Assembly: GCA_023245115.1 (NCBI GenBank)
Contig: JAHFKX010000027.1
Location: 1 to 9,466 of the forward strand
Length of the DNA: 9,466 nucleotides
Reading direction: 5' to 3'
Source of the DNA: Candidatus Woesearchaeota archaeon
Lineage (GTDB): Archaea; Nanobdellota; Nanobdellia; UBA10117
The notes below the pieces were generated by a model, which searched no databases, was not told the DNA's origin, and saw only the letters and a program-made list of their open reading frames with translations. Shown in pieces: positions 1-6,080 of this stretch. Position 1 is the first letter of the stretch; every line of letters starts with the position of its first letter. Position numbers and translations under genes: made by a program.

Positions 1-1798
1 TTGCCTTGAAACTTGTTCTCGGAACGCCTAAATCGTTCACAACACGGTCAAAGACAGAGTAGGGTGAATCGCCATGGATTGTTCCTGCCACAACCTTCGC
101 CAGCGCGCCGACTCTCATTGCTTCGTATAACGCTTTTGCCTCGACAGAACGGACCTCGCCAACTATCAACGCAGAATCGCCAAGGCGCAGGGCAGTTCTG
201 ATGGCCTGCTCTGCTGACAATTCCGACTCTGAACCGGTAATTACAGAACGGGCTTTCATAGATTGAATATCATATTTTAACTTTTTGAGTTGTGCAACCG
301 GCAGTTCAAGCGTGTCCTCAACCGTTAAGATGCGGCTTGAGCGCATAATCTCGACCATCAAAGCACCAAGCAAAGATGTTTTTCCAGCACTTCGCGTTCC
401 TGCAATTAAAATTGTTCTGGCATTATCTACGAGGAAGCTAATTACGCCTGCCGCAAGTGGTGTGAGCATTTTCTGCTGCATAAATAATGGAAGTGTCCAT
501 GGCTTTTCCCTGTGGCGCCTGAACGCAAAGGCAAGCCCGGACGGAGAAAGCGGCATTTGTATCGCTGCAACTCTTGCGCGGCCGCCAGGCACCAACAATT
601 CTGTGTCTAAGACCGGATTTGCTTCATCGAAGGGCCTGCCGGAAATAAGCCTGAGCTTTGTTGCCCAGCTCTCTGCCTCCCTATGTGCTGGCACTATGTT
701 TGTACGGCACTCACCATAGTCTGCATGGATGACTGAAATCGGCGACGTACCAACTGGCGCATTGAGTGAAATATCCTGTATATTTGCATCGGTCAGCAAA
801 ATTTCTATTAAGCCAAAACCAATCGTATACCGCACCAGGATGTGTGCCAGCTCCTCGATTTCGCCGTAGCTAAACTTCAGCCCTTTTGCGCGCGCAAGGT
901 CTTTCAGTAAATCGCGCGAAATATTCAGAAATACTTCCCTCGTCCGCTCTATTTGTAAAAATTCCTCGCGCTGCGGCTTGTGCTCCGCAAGAACTGCCTT
1001 GGCTTCTGTCAGAAGCGCATACTTTTCCTCAGCCAGCCTGAACTCTGGAGGAGAAAGGTGATAGATTGGGCGAATGTCGTGCGGTGTTTTCAATATCAAA
1101 ACTTGCGAGCCCTCGCCAACTTTATATGACTCCATTTCCTCAGCACCGGCGGGGTAGTCAGTAACGACTTTTGTATACATAAACAGCGGCCGGATGGACG
1201 GCTTGAAAATTTTTCTGTAAATCTCTCTATCGCCCGGCGTATAGCCATCCAAACTCGGCTCGGCAATCCGAATTAACCTAGATGTTTCTAACAAATCTGC
1301 AGAGTGCTGCAACAAAACTAAATAGGCTCTGCCACATGTCGGATACTCTGGCAATGGTGGACTGCGCTGTTTTATCAGTTCCTCGCGGATTTGCCTTTTG
1401 ATATTCACGTACGAGCCGACCGGATCAGATTTAATTCCAAGCAGCACATTATGCCTAAGAAAATCAAGCCAGCCAGGATAAAACCGTTCGCACTCCGGGC
1501 CGGTCAGCCCACTGATATCCAGAATATTTTCTTCTTCGACGAGCTTCCTATAAATTCCTGCCAGCTCAGTTAACAGTTTGACTTGGGAATAATCGTAAGC
1601 GAACTCCTCGCGCTGCATAAATGCAACTTTTGTAACATCGCCAGCTTCAAGCAACGCATCAAAAACCCGCGTCATCGTCACATCGTCATCTTCTATTGAC
1701 GGCGCCCGAGTCTCCGCTTCGTAGTCAAACTTCAAAACCCGCTCTGCCCCTTCGTGGACTAACTTATACTGTGTGTCTGATTTTTGGTCAATGGCCAT
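1..1798 (-). CDS. Type II/IV secretion system ATPase (archaeal pilus/archaellum motor class), 3' partial
   Basis: This is a hexameric GspE/VirB11-superfamily ATPase, a cytoplasmic motor that powers assembly of type IV pilus-like filaments or secretion. I translated it by hand from ATG at 1798; the frame stays open to the left edge, giving 599 complete codons, so the C-terminus lies outside. Visible motifs are Walker A GTRSAGKT (residues 467-474), Walker B LIVGE with the catalytic Glu at 548, and the His box AGTIHGDS with His 575. The upstream subdomain carries GRPFDEANPVLD from residue 387. The roughly 460 residues before Walker A include PSIEDDD near residue 33, which I recall from DPANN-type ATPases. 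That N-terminal part is longer than in TadA/VirB11 proteins. The start matches a TATA-like stretch about 30 bases upstream and overlaps a 41-codon ORF. The first ~25 codons are duplicated at 4621-4694. A membrane platform partner (TadC/FlaJ type) is not in view and may lie further left. Confidence 0.93.
   Translation of the reverse strand, partial: MAIDQKSDTQYKLVHEGAERVLKFDYEAETRAPSIEDDDVTMTRVFDALLEAGDVTKVAFMQREEFAYDYSQVKLLTELAGIYRKLVEEENILDISGLTGPECERFYPGWLDFLRHNVLLGIKSDPVGSYVNIKRQIREELIKQRSPPLPEYPTCGRAYLVLLQHSADLLETSRLIRIAEPSLDGYTPGDREIYRKIFKPSIRPLFMYTKVVTDYPAGAEEMESYKVGEGSQVLILKTPHDIRPIYHLSPPEFRLAEEKYALLTEAKAVLAEHKPQREEFLQIERTREVFLNISRDLLKDLARAKGLKFSYGEIEELAHILVRYTIGFGLIEILLTDANIQDISLNAPVGTSPISVIHADYGECRTNIVPAHREAESWATKLRLISGRPFDEANPVLDTELLVPGGRARVAAIQMPLSPSGLAFAFRRHREKPWTLPLFMQQKMLTPLAAGVISFLVDNARTILIAGTRSAGKTSLLGALMVEIMRSSRILTVEDTLELPVAQLKKLKYDIQSMKARSVITGSESELSAEQAIRTALRLGDSALIVGEVRSVEAKALYEAMRVGALAKVVAGTIHGDSPYSVFDRVVNDLGVPRTSFKA
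1725..1798 (-). repeat. Direct repeat copy A: 5' end of the intact ATPase gene
   Basis: This stretch matches 4621-4694 in the same orientation at 70 of 74 positions, 65 of 66 over its inner part (1725-1790). The sole mismatch in that core is a synonymous AAG/AAA change. The copies start 2,896 bp apart and bracket the 647-aa and 203-aa genes. Similarity drops sharply on both sides. Confidence 0.92.
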
Positions 1799-1913
1799 AT
1801 ATTTTAACTGCTAATTCCTTCTTAAATTTAACTAATTCTGTGGCGGATTTAACACTTAATCCTTCTAGCCTGCTTTTCAATTCTCCAGCATATATTTCTA
1901 GTGTTTTTATCAT
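1788..1913 (-). CDS. 41-aa small ORF, remnant or paralogous start of the 203-aa protein, overlapping the ATPase start
   Basis: The frame opens with ATG at 1913 and ends with TGA at 1788-1790, overlapping the first 11 bases of the ATPase gene in a different frame. Its first ~19 residues (MIKTLEIYAGELKSRLEGL) match the start of the 203-aa protein encoded at 1942-2553 (MIKTSETYMGKLKSRLAEL). The rest, a Lys/Glu/Leu-rich helix ending in KIYGH, does not match. The 17 bases before its ATG are also the same as those ending the 647-aa gene, so a whole gene junction was copied. Either it is the stub of a deleted second copy of the 203-aa gene, or it is a small expressed peptide that couples translation into the ATPase. 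The sequence alone cannot separate these. No domain is recognised. Confidence 0.5.
   Translation of the reverse strand: MIKTLEIYAGELKSRLEGLSVKSATELVKFKKELAVKIYGH
1823..1831 (-). promoter_or_regulatory. Possible TATA box for the intact ATPase gene
   Basis: The minus strand reads TAAATTTAA about 25 to 33 bases upstream of the ATPase ATG at 1798, a reasonable spacing for a near-leaderless archaeal transcript. It lies inside the 41-codon ORF in AT-rich sequence, so chance is a real possibility. It would be a replacement for the promoter left behind next to the 4694 remnant. Confidence 0.3.
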
Positions 1914-1930
1914 TTTAATTTTGTTAAATT
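1871..1930 (-). repeat. Diverged repeat copy A of the 647/203 gene junction
   Basis: Compared without gaps to 2511-2570 (offset 640), 52 of 60 positions agree; 26 bases around the start codon (1902-1927) are identical. The copy includes the end of the upstream frame (NLTKLK then TGA) and the start of the downstream one (MIKT). It gives rise to the 41-codon ORF. Confidence 0.85.
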
Positions 1931-1941
1931 TCTAAATGCGC

Positions 1942-2553
1942 TCAATTTTTATAACTGCCCGGCAGAGATTCGCGCAGTCCAAGATTCCACCAAAAGTTTA
2001 ATTTCTCATATTTTTCACCTGGCGGCATTGGACGATTCAATGCAGTTGGTTTAAGAATAGCGTCTAATTTTTCTCCAAACAGCCCATATGCTCCAAGTTG
2101 CCAAGATTGGAACGCCTGAGCACGTCTCCAAGCCGTAACTTTATCATGCTCAACTTGCACCAGCGCCGAAAGCTCATGCAAATACCATTCTGTGTTTTTA
2201 TGATTTTGTGCCGCACTAATCGCCTGTGGTGAAAATTCTTCATCAGATATTAATACGGGCATAATTACTACGTCCGGCTTACCTAAAAAATTTGTAAGCC
2301 TATTTGGGAATTCTGCATAAAGTAGTTTCAAACTGGCAGCGCGCACCTCGCTAAAATAATCCTCTAATGACTGTGGCGTTTGCATTTGTCCAGCTATAAT
2401 TTTCGCTGCAAATACCCACAGCATTTTTCTGACTTTGCTTGGCTCGCGCACATAACAGAAAAGTGAAAACTGCGGATTGTTAACATTACTGTAGCCTAAT
2501 TCCGCCAATCTGCTTTTCAATTTTCCCATATATGTTTCTGATGTTTTTATCAT
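1942..2553 (-). CDS. Hypothetical soluble 203-aa protein, coupled to the 647-aa surface protein
   Basis: I do not recognise the family. The protein has no signal peptide and no convincing membrane helix. It is mixed helical, with aromatic-rich C-terminal segments containing WRRAQAFQSW and LNFWWNLGL, and a central stretch DVVIMPVLISDEEF that could be a beta strand. The start ATG at 2553 overlaps the TGA of the upstream 647-aa gene (ATGA), a clear sign of translational coupling; no Shine-Dalgarno motif is visible in the AT-rich sequence before it. Its only visible relative is the 41-codon ORF at 1788-1913, which repeats its first ~19 residues. The coupling suggests it works with the surface protein, for example as a cytoplasmic partner or assembly factor, but that is inference. 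Both genes lie between direct repeats of the ATPase start. Confidence 0.8.
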   Translation of the reverse strand: MIKTSETYMGKLKSRLAELGYSNVNNPQFSLFCYVREPSKVRKMLWVFAAKIIAGQMQTPQSLEDYFSEVRAASLKLLYAEFPNRLTNFLGKPDVVIMPVLISDEEFSPQAISAAQNHKNTEWYLHELSALVQVEHDKVTAWRRAQAFQSWQLGAYGLFGEKLDAILKPTALNRPMPPGEKYEKLNFWWNLGLRESLPGSYKN

Positions 2554-2570
2554 TTTAATTTTGTTAAGTT
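2511..2570 (-). repeat. Diverged repeat copy B: genuine 647/203 gene junction
   Basis: This is the functional junction: the last codons of the 647-aa gene, the ATGA overlap and the first ~13 codons of the 203-aa gene. Its partner at 1871-1930 is 87 percent identical over 60 bases, older or faster evolving than the ATPase-start repeat. Confidence 0.85.
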
Positions 2571-4493
2571 ATTTTGTAAATTTAGCATTATTTGTGTTTG
2601 TCCCATTTCAAACAACGGTTTTGGTAATTTCACATTTATTGCGGTCGGGTAAAGCCAACTGACAGCATCGCCAGCCAGCCCGTTTATTATTGGCGCTGGG
2701 CTTGGCCTGAGCCAAGGTGCTATAACAGATAACTTGCCAAGCCATCCACGTGCGGCAAACTGCAAATTTAGAAGCGTGCCAGAAGTTCCGTGTGGTATGC
2801 CACTCTCACTGCGAACTGTTACGATGAGTTGGCCTGACGTATTTTCTGCCACTGAAACTGATGCATCTGACAAATTCATGGCTGTTTCTGCTTCGGAATA
2901 TTTATAATTCTTTGCATCGTATTTTATGTTAATTATTATTGTGTGCGCAAGCCTCGGTGTATTGGCCAAACTTACTGGCAGCACTTTTATAAATCTATTT
3001 TGTGCTGTCTGAGCAAAATTTCCAAGAACAACATTTGAACCTAAATTTGTAGAATAGCTCAAAATTGATTCAGCGAATTTTTGTAAATTATTTTTTAATT
3101 TTAAGGATTTTGCTGTTAGTAGCTCGTCTTTCCAAGTGGCAGGATCAACGCTTAAAATTCTATCGGCCAATCTTTGCACATCAGCATCTGTTCCGCCCAA
3201 ACTCTTAGTTAAATCTCGTTCAAATTGCGGCAATGCCGCAACACCATTGGTTTTTATTTTATTTTGGTATGCAATTAAATCGTTTTTTGTAACAATTTTG
3301 TTTAAACCACTTTGAGTCGTAAGTTTTTCCAGCTCGCTGGTTGCGGAATTAAAATTTACTATGTTCTGCGCAAGTCTACTAGAATATTGCCTTACTTCTT
3401 TTGCATGCACCTGCATCCAATAGTAATCGCTTACCTGTTGCGCGCCCATGAATTTTTCGTTTGCACGCACAAAAGCATCGGATGATGTGCCAATGCTTAC
3501 ACCAGAAGAAATTATTTTGTTGGTTGTTTCGAAATTTTTATTTTCTGAAGTGTCGTAAGCAATAACTCGTTCCGGCCTTAAACTCACAAATTCTTTGTAG
3601 TTTGGGTCTGGCGGGTCGTGAGCTATTTGTTGTATTGCGCCAGCAGTTACGTATGATTCTGTGATTGTTTCTTCTGCACCTATACTAATTACGGCAGCCA
3701 TAAAAATAAGTGAAGCCCCGCCCGTAAATGGTGCCCCCGCCACTGCCGCTGCGGTAAGTGCCACACCAGCAACAACTGTAAATGCAACTTCTCCACCTAT
3801 TATTTCAGTAGCACTGTCTTTTGCTGCTTTTTTAACATCAGAATCGGGGCATCCCGCCCCGGTGTTACTACTCGCCGCGCCAGATAAACACGGGCACGCA
3901 TCATTCCAGTTGTAAATACCATCCGTATCAAAATCACCCAATGGATTATCATATTTGATCGCTTCACATACAGGCACAACAACGCTGCCACCATTCCCGC
4001 CGCCACCCGCGTTATTATTTGTTTTAATATTAAAATTACTGGTCTGAAACGTATGCGTAGTTGACTGCGTATTGCTATTCTCATCTGTTGAAATCTTGCC
4101 AATGTAACGTCCATCAGCAACTTGTGAGCCGCTAAAATCTTTTTGATCCCATTGCCACGTGTGCGTATCGCCTGGAGATAGTTTATACGCGACGAGCAGC
4201 GATCCGCTCGGCATGCCCTGCAAAACATAGCACAAACTTATTGGTTCTTGTGCCACGCTATTTTGCTGGCCGCCCTGCGGATTTGTATATGCCTGCATTG
4301 GATAATCGCAGGCCACATACGCATCATCGTTTCCAGTATTTGTAACCGTAAAATTAATTGTGTCTTTGCCGGAAATGTAATCGCCGTTTGGCTTGTCAAC
4401 GTCAAAGGAAATGCTGTGAGATGCTAAGACTGGTGTGGGCAAATATATCAAAATCAAAACAGCAATAAATATTAATTTGGCCGTAAATTTCAT
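2550..4493 (-). CDS. Secreted/membrane-anchored multidomain surface protein (BsuPI-like, TSP3 Ca-binding loop, cohesin-like C-terminus)
   Basis: This 647-aa protein begins with a Sec-type signal peptide (residues 1-24; hydrophobic core LIFIAVLILIYL, likely cleavage after VLA). Residues ~28-155 form a beta-rich domain resembling the BsuPI/intracellular proteinase inhibitor Ig fold: FTVTNTG, then LSPGDTHTWQWDQKD, then VADGRYIGKI. A Gly/Asn linker (159-170) follows. Residues 187-201 match a thrombospondin type 3 calcium loop (DFDTDGIYNWNDACP). A hydrophobic Ala/Gly-rich stretch at ~233-272 may be a membrane hairpin or fold core, followed by a DPPDPNY motif at 293-299. A long helical region (~340-500) follows. 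The last ~130 residues (KYDAKNYKY, then SGQLIVTVRS, then GTLLNLQFAARG) resemble a cohesin-type beta sandwich. No C-terminal anchor is seen. A TATA box ~25 bases upstream indicates a leaderless start. Domain names are my pattern matches, not searches. Confidence 0.85.
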   Translation of the reverse strand: MKFTAKLIFIAVLILIYLPTPVLASHSISFDVDKPNGDYISGKDTINFTVTNTGNDDAYVACDYPMQAYTNPQGGQQNSVAQEPISLCYVLQGMPSGSLLVAYKLSPGDTHTWQWDQKDFSGSQVADGRYIGKISTDENSNTQSTTHTFQTSNFNIKTNNNAGGGGNGGSVVVPVCEAIKYDNPLGDFDTDGIYNWNDACPCLSGAASSNTGAGCPDSDVKKAAKDSATEIIGGEVAFTVVAGVALTAAAVAGAPFTGGASLIFMAAVISIGAEETITESYVTAGAIQQIAHDPPDPNYKEFVSLRPERVIAYDTSENKNFETTNKIISSGVSIGTSSDAFVRANEKFMGAQQVSDYYWMQVHAKEVRQYSSRLAQNIVNFNSATSELEKLTTQSGLNKIVTKNDLIAYQNKIKTNGVAALPQFERDLTKSLGGTDADVQRLADRILSVDPATWKDELLTAKSLKLKNNLQKFAESILSYSTNLGSNVVLGNFAQTAQNRFIKVLPVSLANTPRLAHTIIINIKYDAKNYKYSEAETAMNLSDASVSVAENTSGQLIVTVRSESGIPHGTSGTLLNLQFAARGWLGKLSVIAPWLRPSPAPIINGLAGDAVSWLYPTAINVKLPKPLFEMGQTQIMLNLQNNLTKLK

Positions 4494-4512
4494 AAGATTA
4501 CAATACTAATCG

Positions 4513-4522
4513 TATTTATAAA
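4513..4522 (-). promoter_or_regulatory. TATA box for the 647-aa surface protein gene
   Basis: The minus strand reads TTTATAAATA centred about 25 bases upstream of the ATG at 4493. This is the expected archaeal spacing for a transcript that begins at or next to the start codon, and no ribosome binding site is visible, which agrees with leaderless translation. Confidence 0.65.
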
Positions 4523-4553
4523 GTTTAACTAAGTTTTGGTTGTGTTAAAACAC

Positions 4554-4561
4554 AAAAAAAA
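4554..4561 (-). terminator. Possible T-run terminator after the ATPase remnant
   Basis: The minus strand carries eight T residues in a row inside the last codons of the 49-codon remnant. Archaeal RNA polymerase stops at T-rich tracts without needing a hairpin, so this could end the remnant's transcript before the promoter of the 647-aa gene. It is short, and AT-rich sequence makes chance runs likely. Confidence 0.3.
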
Positions 4562-4620
4562 TTTGCGATTTTCTGCACACAGTCAAATAAACTTCGGCTT
4601 GCAAAATCTTAGCGGCATAA

Positions 4621-4694
4621 TCAAATTTCAAAACCCGCTCTGCCCCTTCGTGGACTAACTTATACTGTGTGTCTGATTTTTGGTCAGCAGCCAT
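4621..4694 (-). repeat. Direct repeat copy B: 5' end of the ATPase remnant
   Basis: This is the partner of 1725-1798. Near-identity at synonymous sites implies recent duplication, gene conversion or homologous recombination rather than conservation under protein selection alone. It sits immediately downstream (minus sense) of a promoter facing the same way. Confidence 0.92.
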
Positions 4695-4715
4695 GCCAAA
4701 AGTAGCGCCTGCTTG

Positions 4716-4721
4716 TTTAAA
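4716..4721 (-). promoter_or_regulatory. TATA-like box of the ATPase remnant (probable ancestral ATPase promoter)
   Basis: The minus strand reads CTTTTAAAC with TTTAAA centred 25 bases upstream of ATG 4694, the usual leaderless archaeal spacing. It sits back to back with the plus-strand promoter at 4748-4755. The divergent arrangement suggests the ATPase and the plus-strand operon were once expressed from one shared intergenic region. Confidence 0.5.
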
Positions 4722-4747
4722 AGTTTTCACATGCGGTTTCCAATAGA

Positions 4748-4755
4748 TTTTTATA
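4748..4755 (+). promoter_or_regulatory. TATA box for the plus-strand three-gene operon
   Basis: TTTTTATA lies about 25 bases upstream of ATG 4777, consistent with leaderless transcription. No ribosome binding motif precedes that ATG, whereas the internal operon gene at 5271 does have a GGTGA motif. Confidence 0.6.
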
Positions 4756-4776
4756 GCCAGACCTAGTTTTAGGCAC

Positions 4777-5271
4777 ATGGCCGAGTTTAGTATGCAGCAG
4801 CAGATGCAGCCCTATTCATCTCAAGGCTTTCAGCCACCAAGCCAGCCGCCGCCCCTGTTGGCGCAGTTCCAGCAAAAGCCACAGGCAGACATGAACAGCA
4901 TACGCACCGAAATTAAAGGCCAACTGGCATCACTTTCGGCAAGATTAAAATTAATCGAAGATAGAATTGAGGCTTTACGTGGCCACCTTGAGGTTCTCGA
5001 TGGTTCACTAATTGAAAAACACAAAGCGGTTGTTGATGAAATAAAAGAAACTGAGGGCAGTATTCAGGGGTTGCGGGGCGATTTTGATGCGCTCAAAGAT
5101 TTAACTGAACGGCTGGCAAAAAGACTAGAAGAGCTTGCATCCCGCGAAGAAGTCAAAATTTTAGAACGGTATATTAGTATGTGGCAGCCGATGAATTTCG
5201 TAACCAGAAATGAAGTCGCAACGGTCGTAAAAAATATTTTAGTTGATTTAGGAATTAAGGTGAAAGACTAA
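4777..5271 (+). CDS. Proline/glutamine-rich coiled-coil protein (putative filament accessory protein)
   Basis: This 164-aa protein has no signal peptide or membrane helix, so it is predicted cytoplasmic. Residues 1-38 are a disordered Met/Gln/Pro/Ser-rich tail (QPPSQPPPLLAQF). Residues ~40-128 are a long Leu/Glu/Lys/Arg coiled coil. The C-terminus (~130-164) holds a compact motif YISMWQPMNFVTRNEV followed by an amphipathic helix. The architecture, coiled coil plus short C-terminal motif beside a secretion ATPase, recalls archaellum FlaC/FlaD/FlaE accessory proteins that dock on the ATPase, but I cannot show homology. It is the first gene of an operon with 1-base stop/start overlaps and is divergent from the ATPase remnant. 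A role as cytosolic scaffold for the motor is inference. Confidence 0.85.
   Translation: MAEFSMQQQMQPYSSQGFQPPSQPPPLLAQFQQKPQADMNSIRTEIKGQLASLSARLKLIEDRIEALRGHLEVLDGSLIEKHKAVVDEIKETEGSIQGLRGDFDALKDLTERLAKRLEELASREEVKILERYISMWQPMNFVTRNEVATVVKNILVDLGIKVKD
5259..5263 (+). promoter_or_regulatory. Ribosome binding site for the 269-aa protein
   Basis: GGTGA lies seven bases before ATG 5271, inside the last codons of the preceding gene. It matches the archaeal anti-Shine-Dalgarno and supports this start over others, together with the TAATG stop/start overlap. Confidence 0.6.
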
Positions 5272-6080
5272 TGGCATTATTTGGAAAGAAAAAAAAGGAA
5301 GAAGATTATCCGCTGGGCATTCCGCCGCCTCCGCCCGGCTTGCCACCGATTCCGCCGCCTCCGGGCTTCGGCTTGCAACCAAATGAGCGGGATTCCGCCC
5401 CGTTTGGCCCGCCCCCCGAAGGTTTGGAGCCGCAGGTTCCGCCGGTCTGGCAGATTCCGCACACACCAATATTTATTCCCAATCCCGCAATGCCGCCAAT
5501 CAAACAAAGAATTTCAGAATTACAAGGGCAGGGCTTGGCAAACGAACAGGTTGCAGCTAGGCTAAAAGTTGAGGGTTATCCCGCGGACACAATTCTAGCA
5601 GAACTTCAAAAGTCGGATTTCATGCAAGGGGCTGGCTTCGAAACACAACCACAGGGCATGCCGCAGATTCCGCCCGGTATGCCGAGGCCACCACGACCGC
5701 CAAGCATGCAGGAACAACATAAGGATGAGGTTATCACGCTGCTGACAGAAGATATACAGCAGATTTCAGAATCTATAATTGCAGAAAAATGGTCCAAATT
5801 CAAAAAAGAATTTGAAACAATACAAAAGTGGCGCGAGGATGCGGAGGGCAAGATGAACTGGCTTGTGGACGAGTTCGACAAGATGCGCGCAAAGATGGAT
5901 GGCATAAACAAGTCTGTCATGGCAAAAATGGATGAATATTCAAAGGGCATTTCTGACGTCAGCACAGAGCTCAAGGCAATGCAGAAAGTATTTCAGACAA
6001 TCATGCCGCAGTTCACCGCGAATATAAAAGAATTACAAGCACTGGTAGACAAGAAAAGGAAGGAAAAGGGCAAAAAGTGA
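5271..6080 (+). CDS. Proline-rich protein with helical mini-domain and C-terminal coiled coil
   Basis: This 269-aa protein is predicted cytoplasmic. The order is: a basic start (FGKKKKEED), a proline-rich tract at ~14-76 with two PPPP-type runs encoded by a repeated 15-base unit (5319-5333 and 5349-5363), then a small helical domain at ~76-113 (IKQRISELQGQGLANEQVAA through EGYPADTILAEL). That domain looks like a UBA-like or helix-turn-helix-like binding module. A second Pro/Met-rich linker (~127-146) leads to a long coiled coil at ~150-265 ending in a Lys-rich tail. The VFQTIMPQF segment near residue 240 interrupts the heptads. The start overlaps the previous stop by one base. Paired with the 164-aa coiled-coil protein it probably forms a complex; no enzyme motif is present. 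The family is not recognised. Confidence 0.87.
   Translation: MALFGKKKKEEDYPLGIPPPPPGLPPIPPPPGFGLQPNERDSAPFGPPPEGLEPQVPPVWQIPHTPIFIPNPAMPPIKQRISELQGQGLANEQVAARLKVEGYPADTILAELQKSDFMQGAGFETQPQGMPQIPPGMPRPPRPPSMQEQHKDEVITLLTEDIQQISESIIAEKWSKFKKEFETIQKWREDAEGKMNWLVDEFDKMRAKMDGINKSVMAKMDEYSKGISDVSTELKAMQKVFQTIMPQFTANIKELQALVDKKRKEKGKK

Larger units (their letters stand above)
4545..4694 (-). pseudogene. 5' remnant/duplicate of the secretion ATPase gene (49 codons)
   Basis: The frame runs from ATG at 4694 to TAA at 4545. Residues 1-26 (MAADQKSDTQYKLVHEGAER and on to FDY) equal the ATPase N-terminus except for Ala instead of Ile at position 3. The next residues (AAKILQAEV and on) leave the ATPase sequence, lack its PSIEDD motif and reach a stop. 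At DNA level 4621-4686 equals 1725-1790 in 65 of 66 positions, and the match weakens over the last eight bases to the start codon (70 of 74 overall). An in-frame extension upstream would run through the divergent promoter region, so I keep ATG 4694. A TATA-like box 25 bases upstream suggests it is still transcribed. It is probably the original ATPase start, cut off when the 647/203 module entered; a real short peptide cannot be excluded. Confidence 0.75.

Noticed and set aside
13..719. Plus-strand open frames opposite the ATPase gene
   Set aside because: The minus strand here encodes Walker A, Walker B and His-box motifs in one unbroken frame; the plus-strand frames have no recognisable content.
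3800..4228. A 142-codon minus-strand frame overlapping the 647-aa gene
   Set aside because: It lies in another frame of a gene with a signal peptide and a clear TSP3 loop, and its Arg/Ile-rich product looks like out-of-frame translation.
1942..4493. Toxin and immunity protein pair
   Set aside because: Considered because a large secreted protein is coupled to a small soluble one, but no toxin catalytic motif or known immunity family is visible, so the function stays open.
4541..4554. Small palindrome TGTGTT-AA-AACACA as a hairpin terminator
   Set aside because: The A-run follows it on the plus strand, so on the minus strand the T-run comes before the hairpin; neither direction gives the canonical order.
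4545..4778. Longer 77-codon version of the ATPase remnant starting at 4778
   Set aside because: It would read through the divergent promoter region, and the ATPase homology begins exactly at the internal ATG 4694.
5289..5296. Run of eight A residues near the start of the 269-aa gene as a programmed frameshift site
   Set aside because: The run simply encodes Lys codons and no downstream alternative frame has convincing coding content.
6077..6079. GTG start for the 108-aa protein
   Set aside because: ATG three bases later gives a TGATG stop/start overlap like the one between the preceding two genes; the difference is a single residue.
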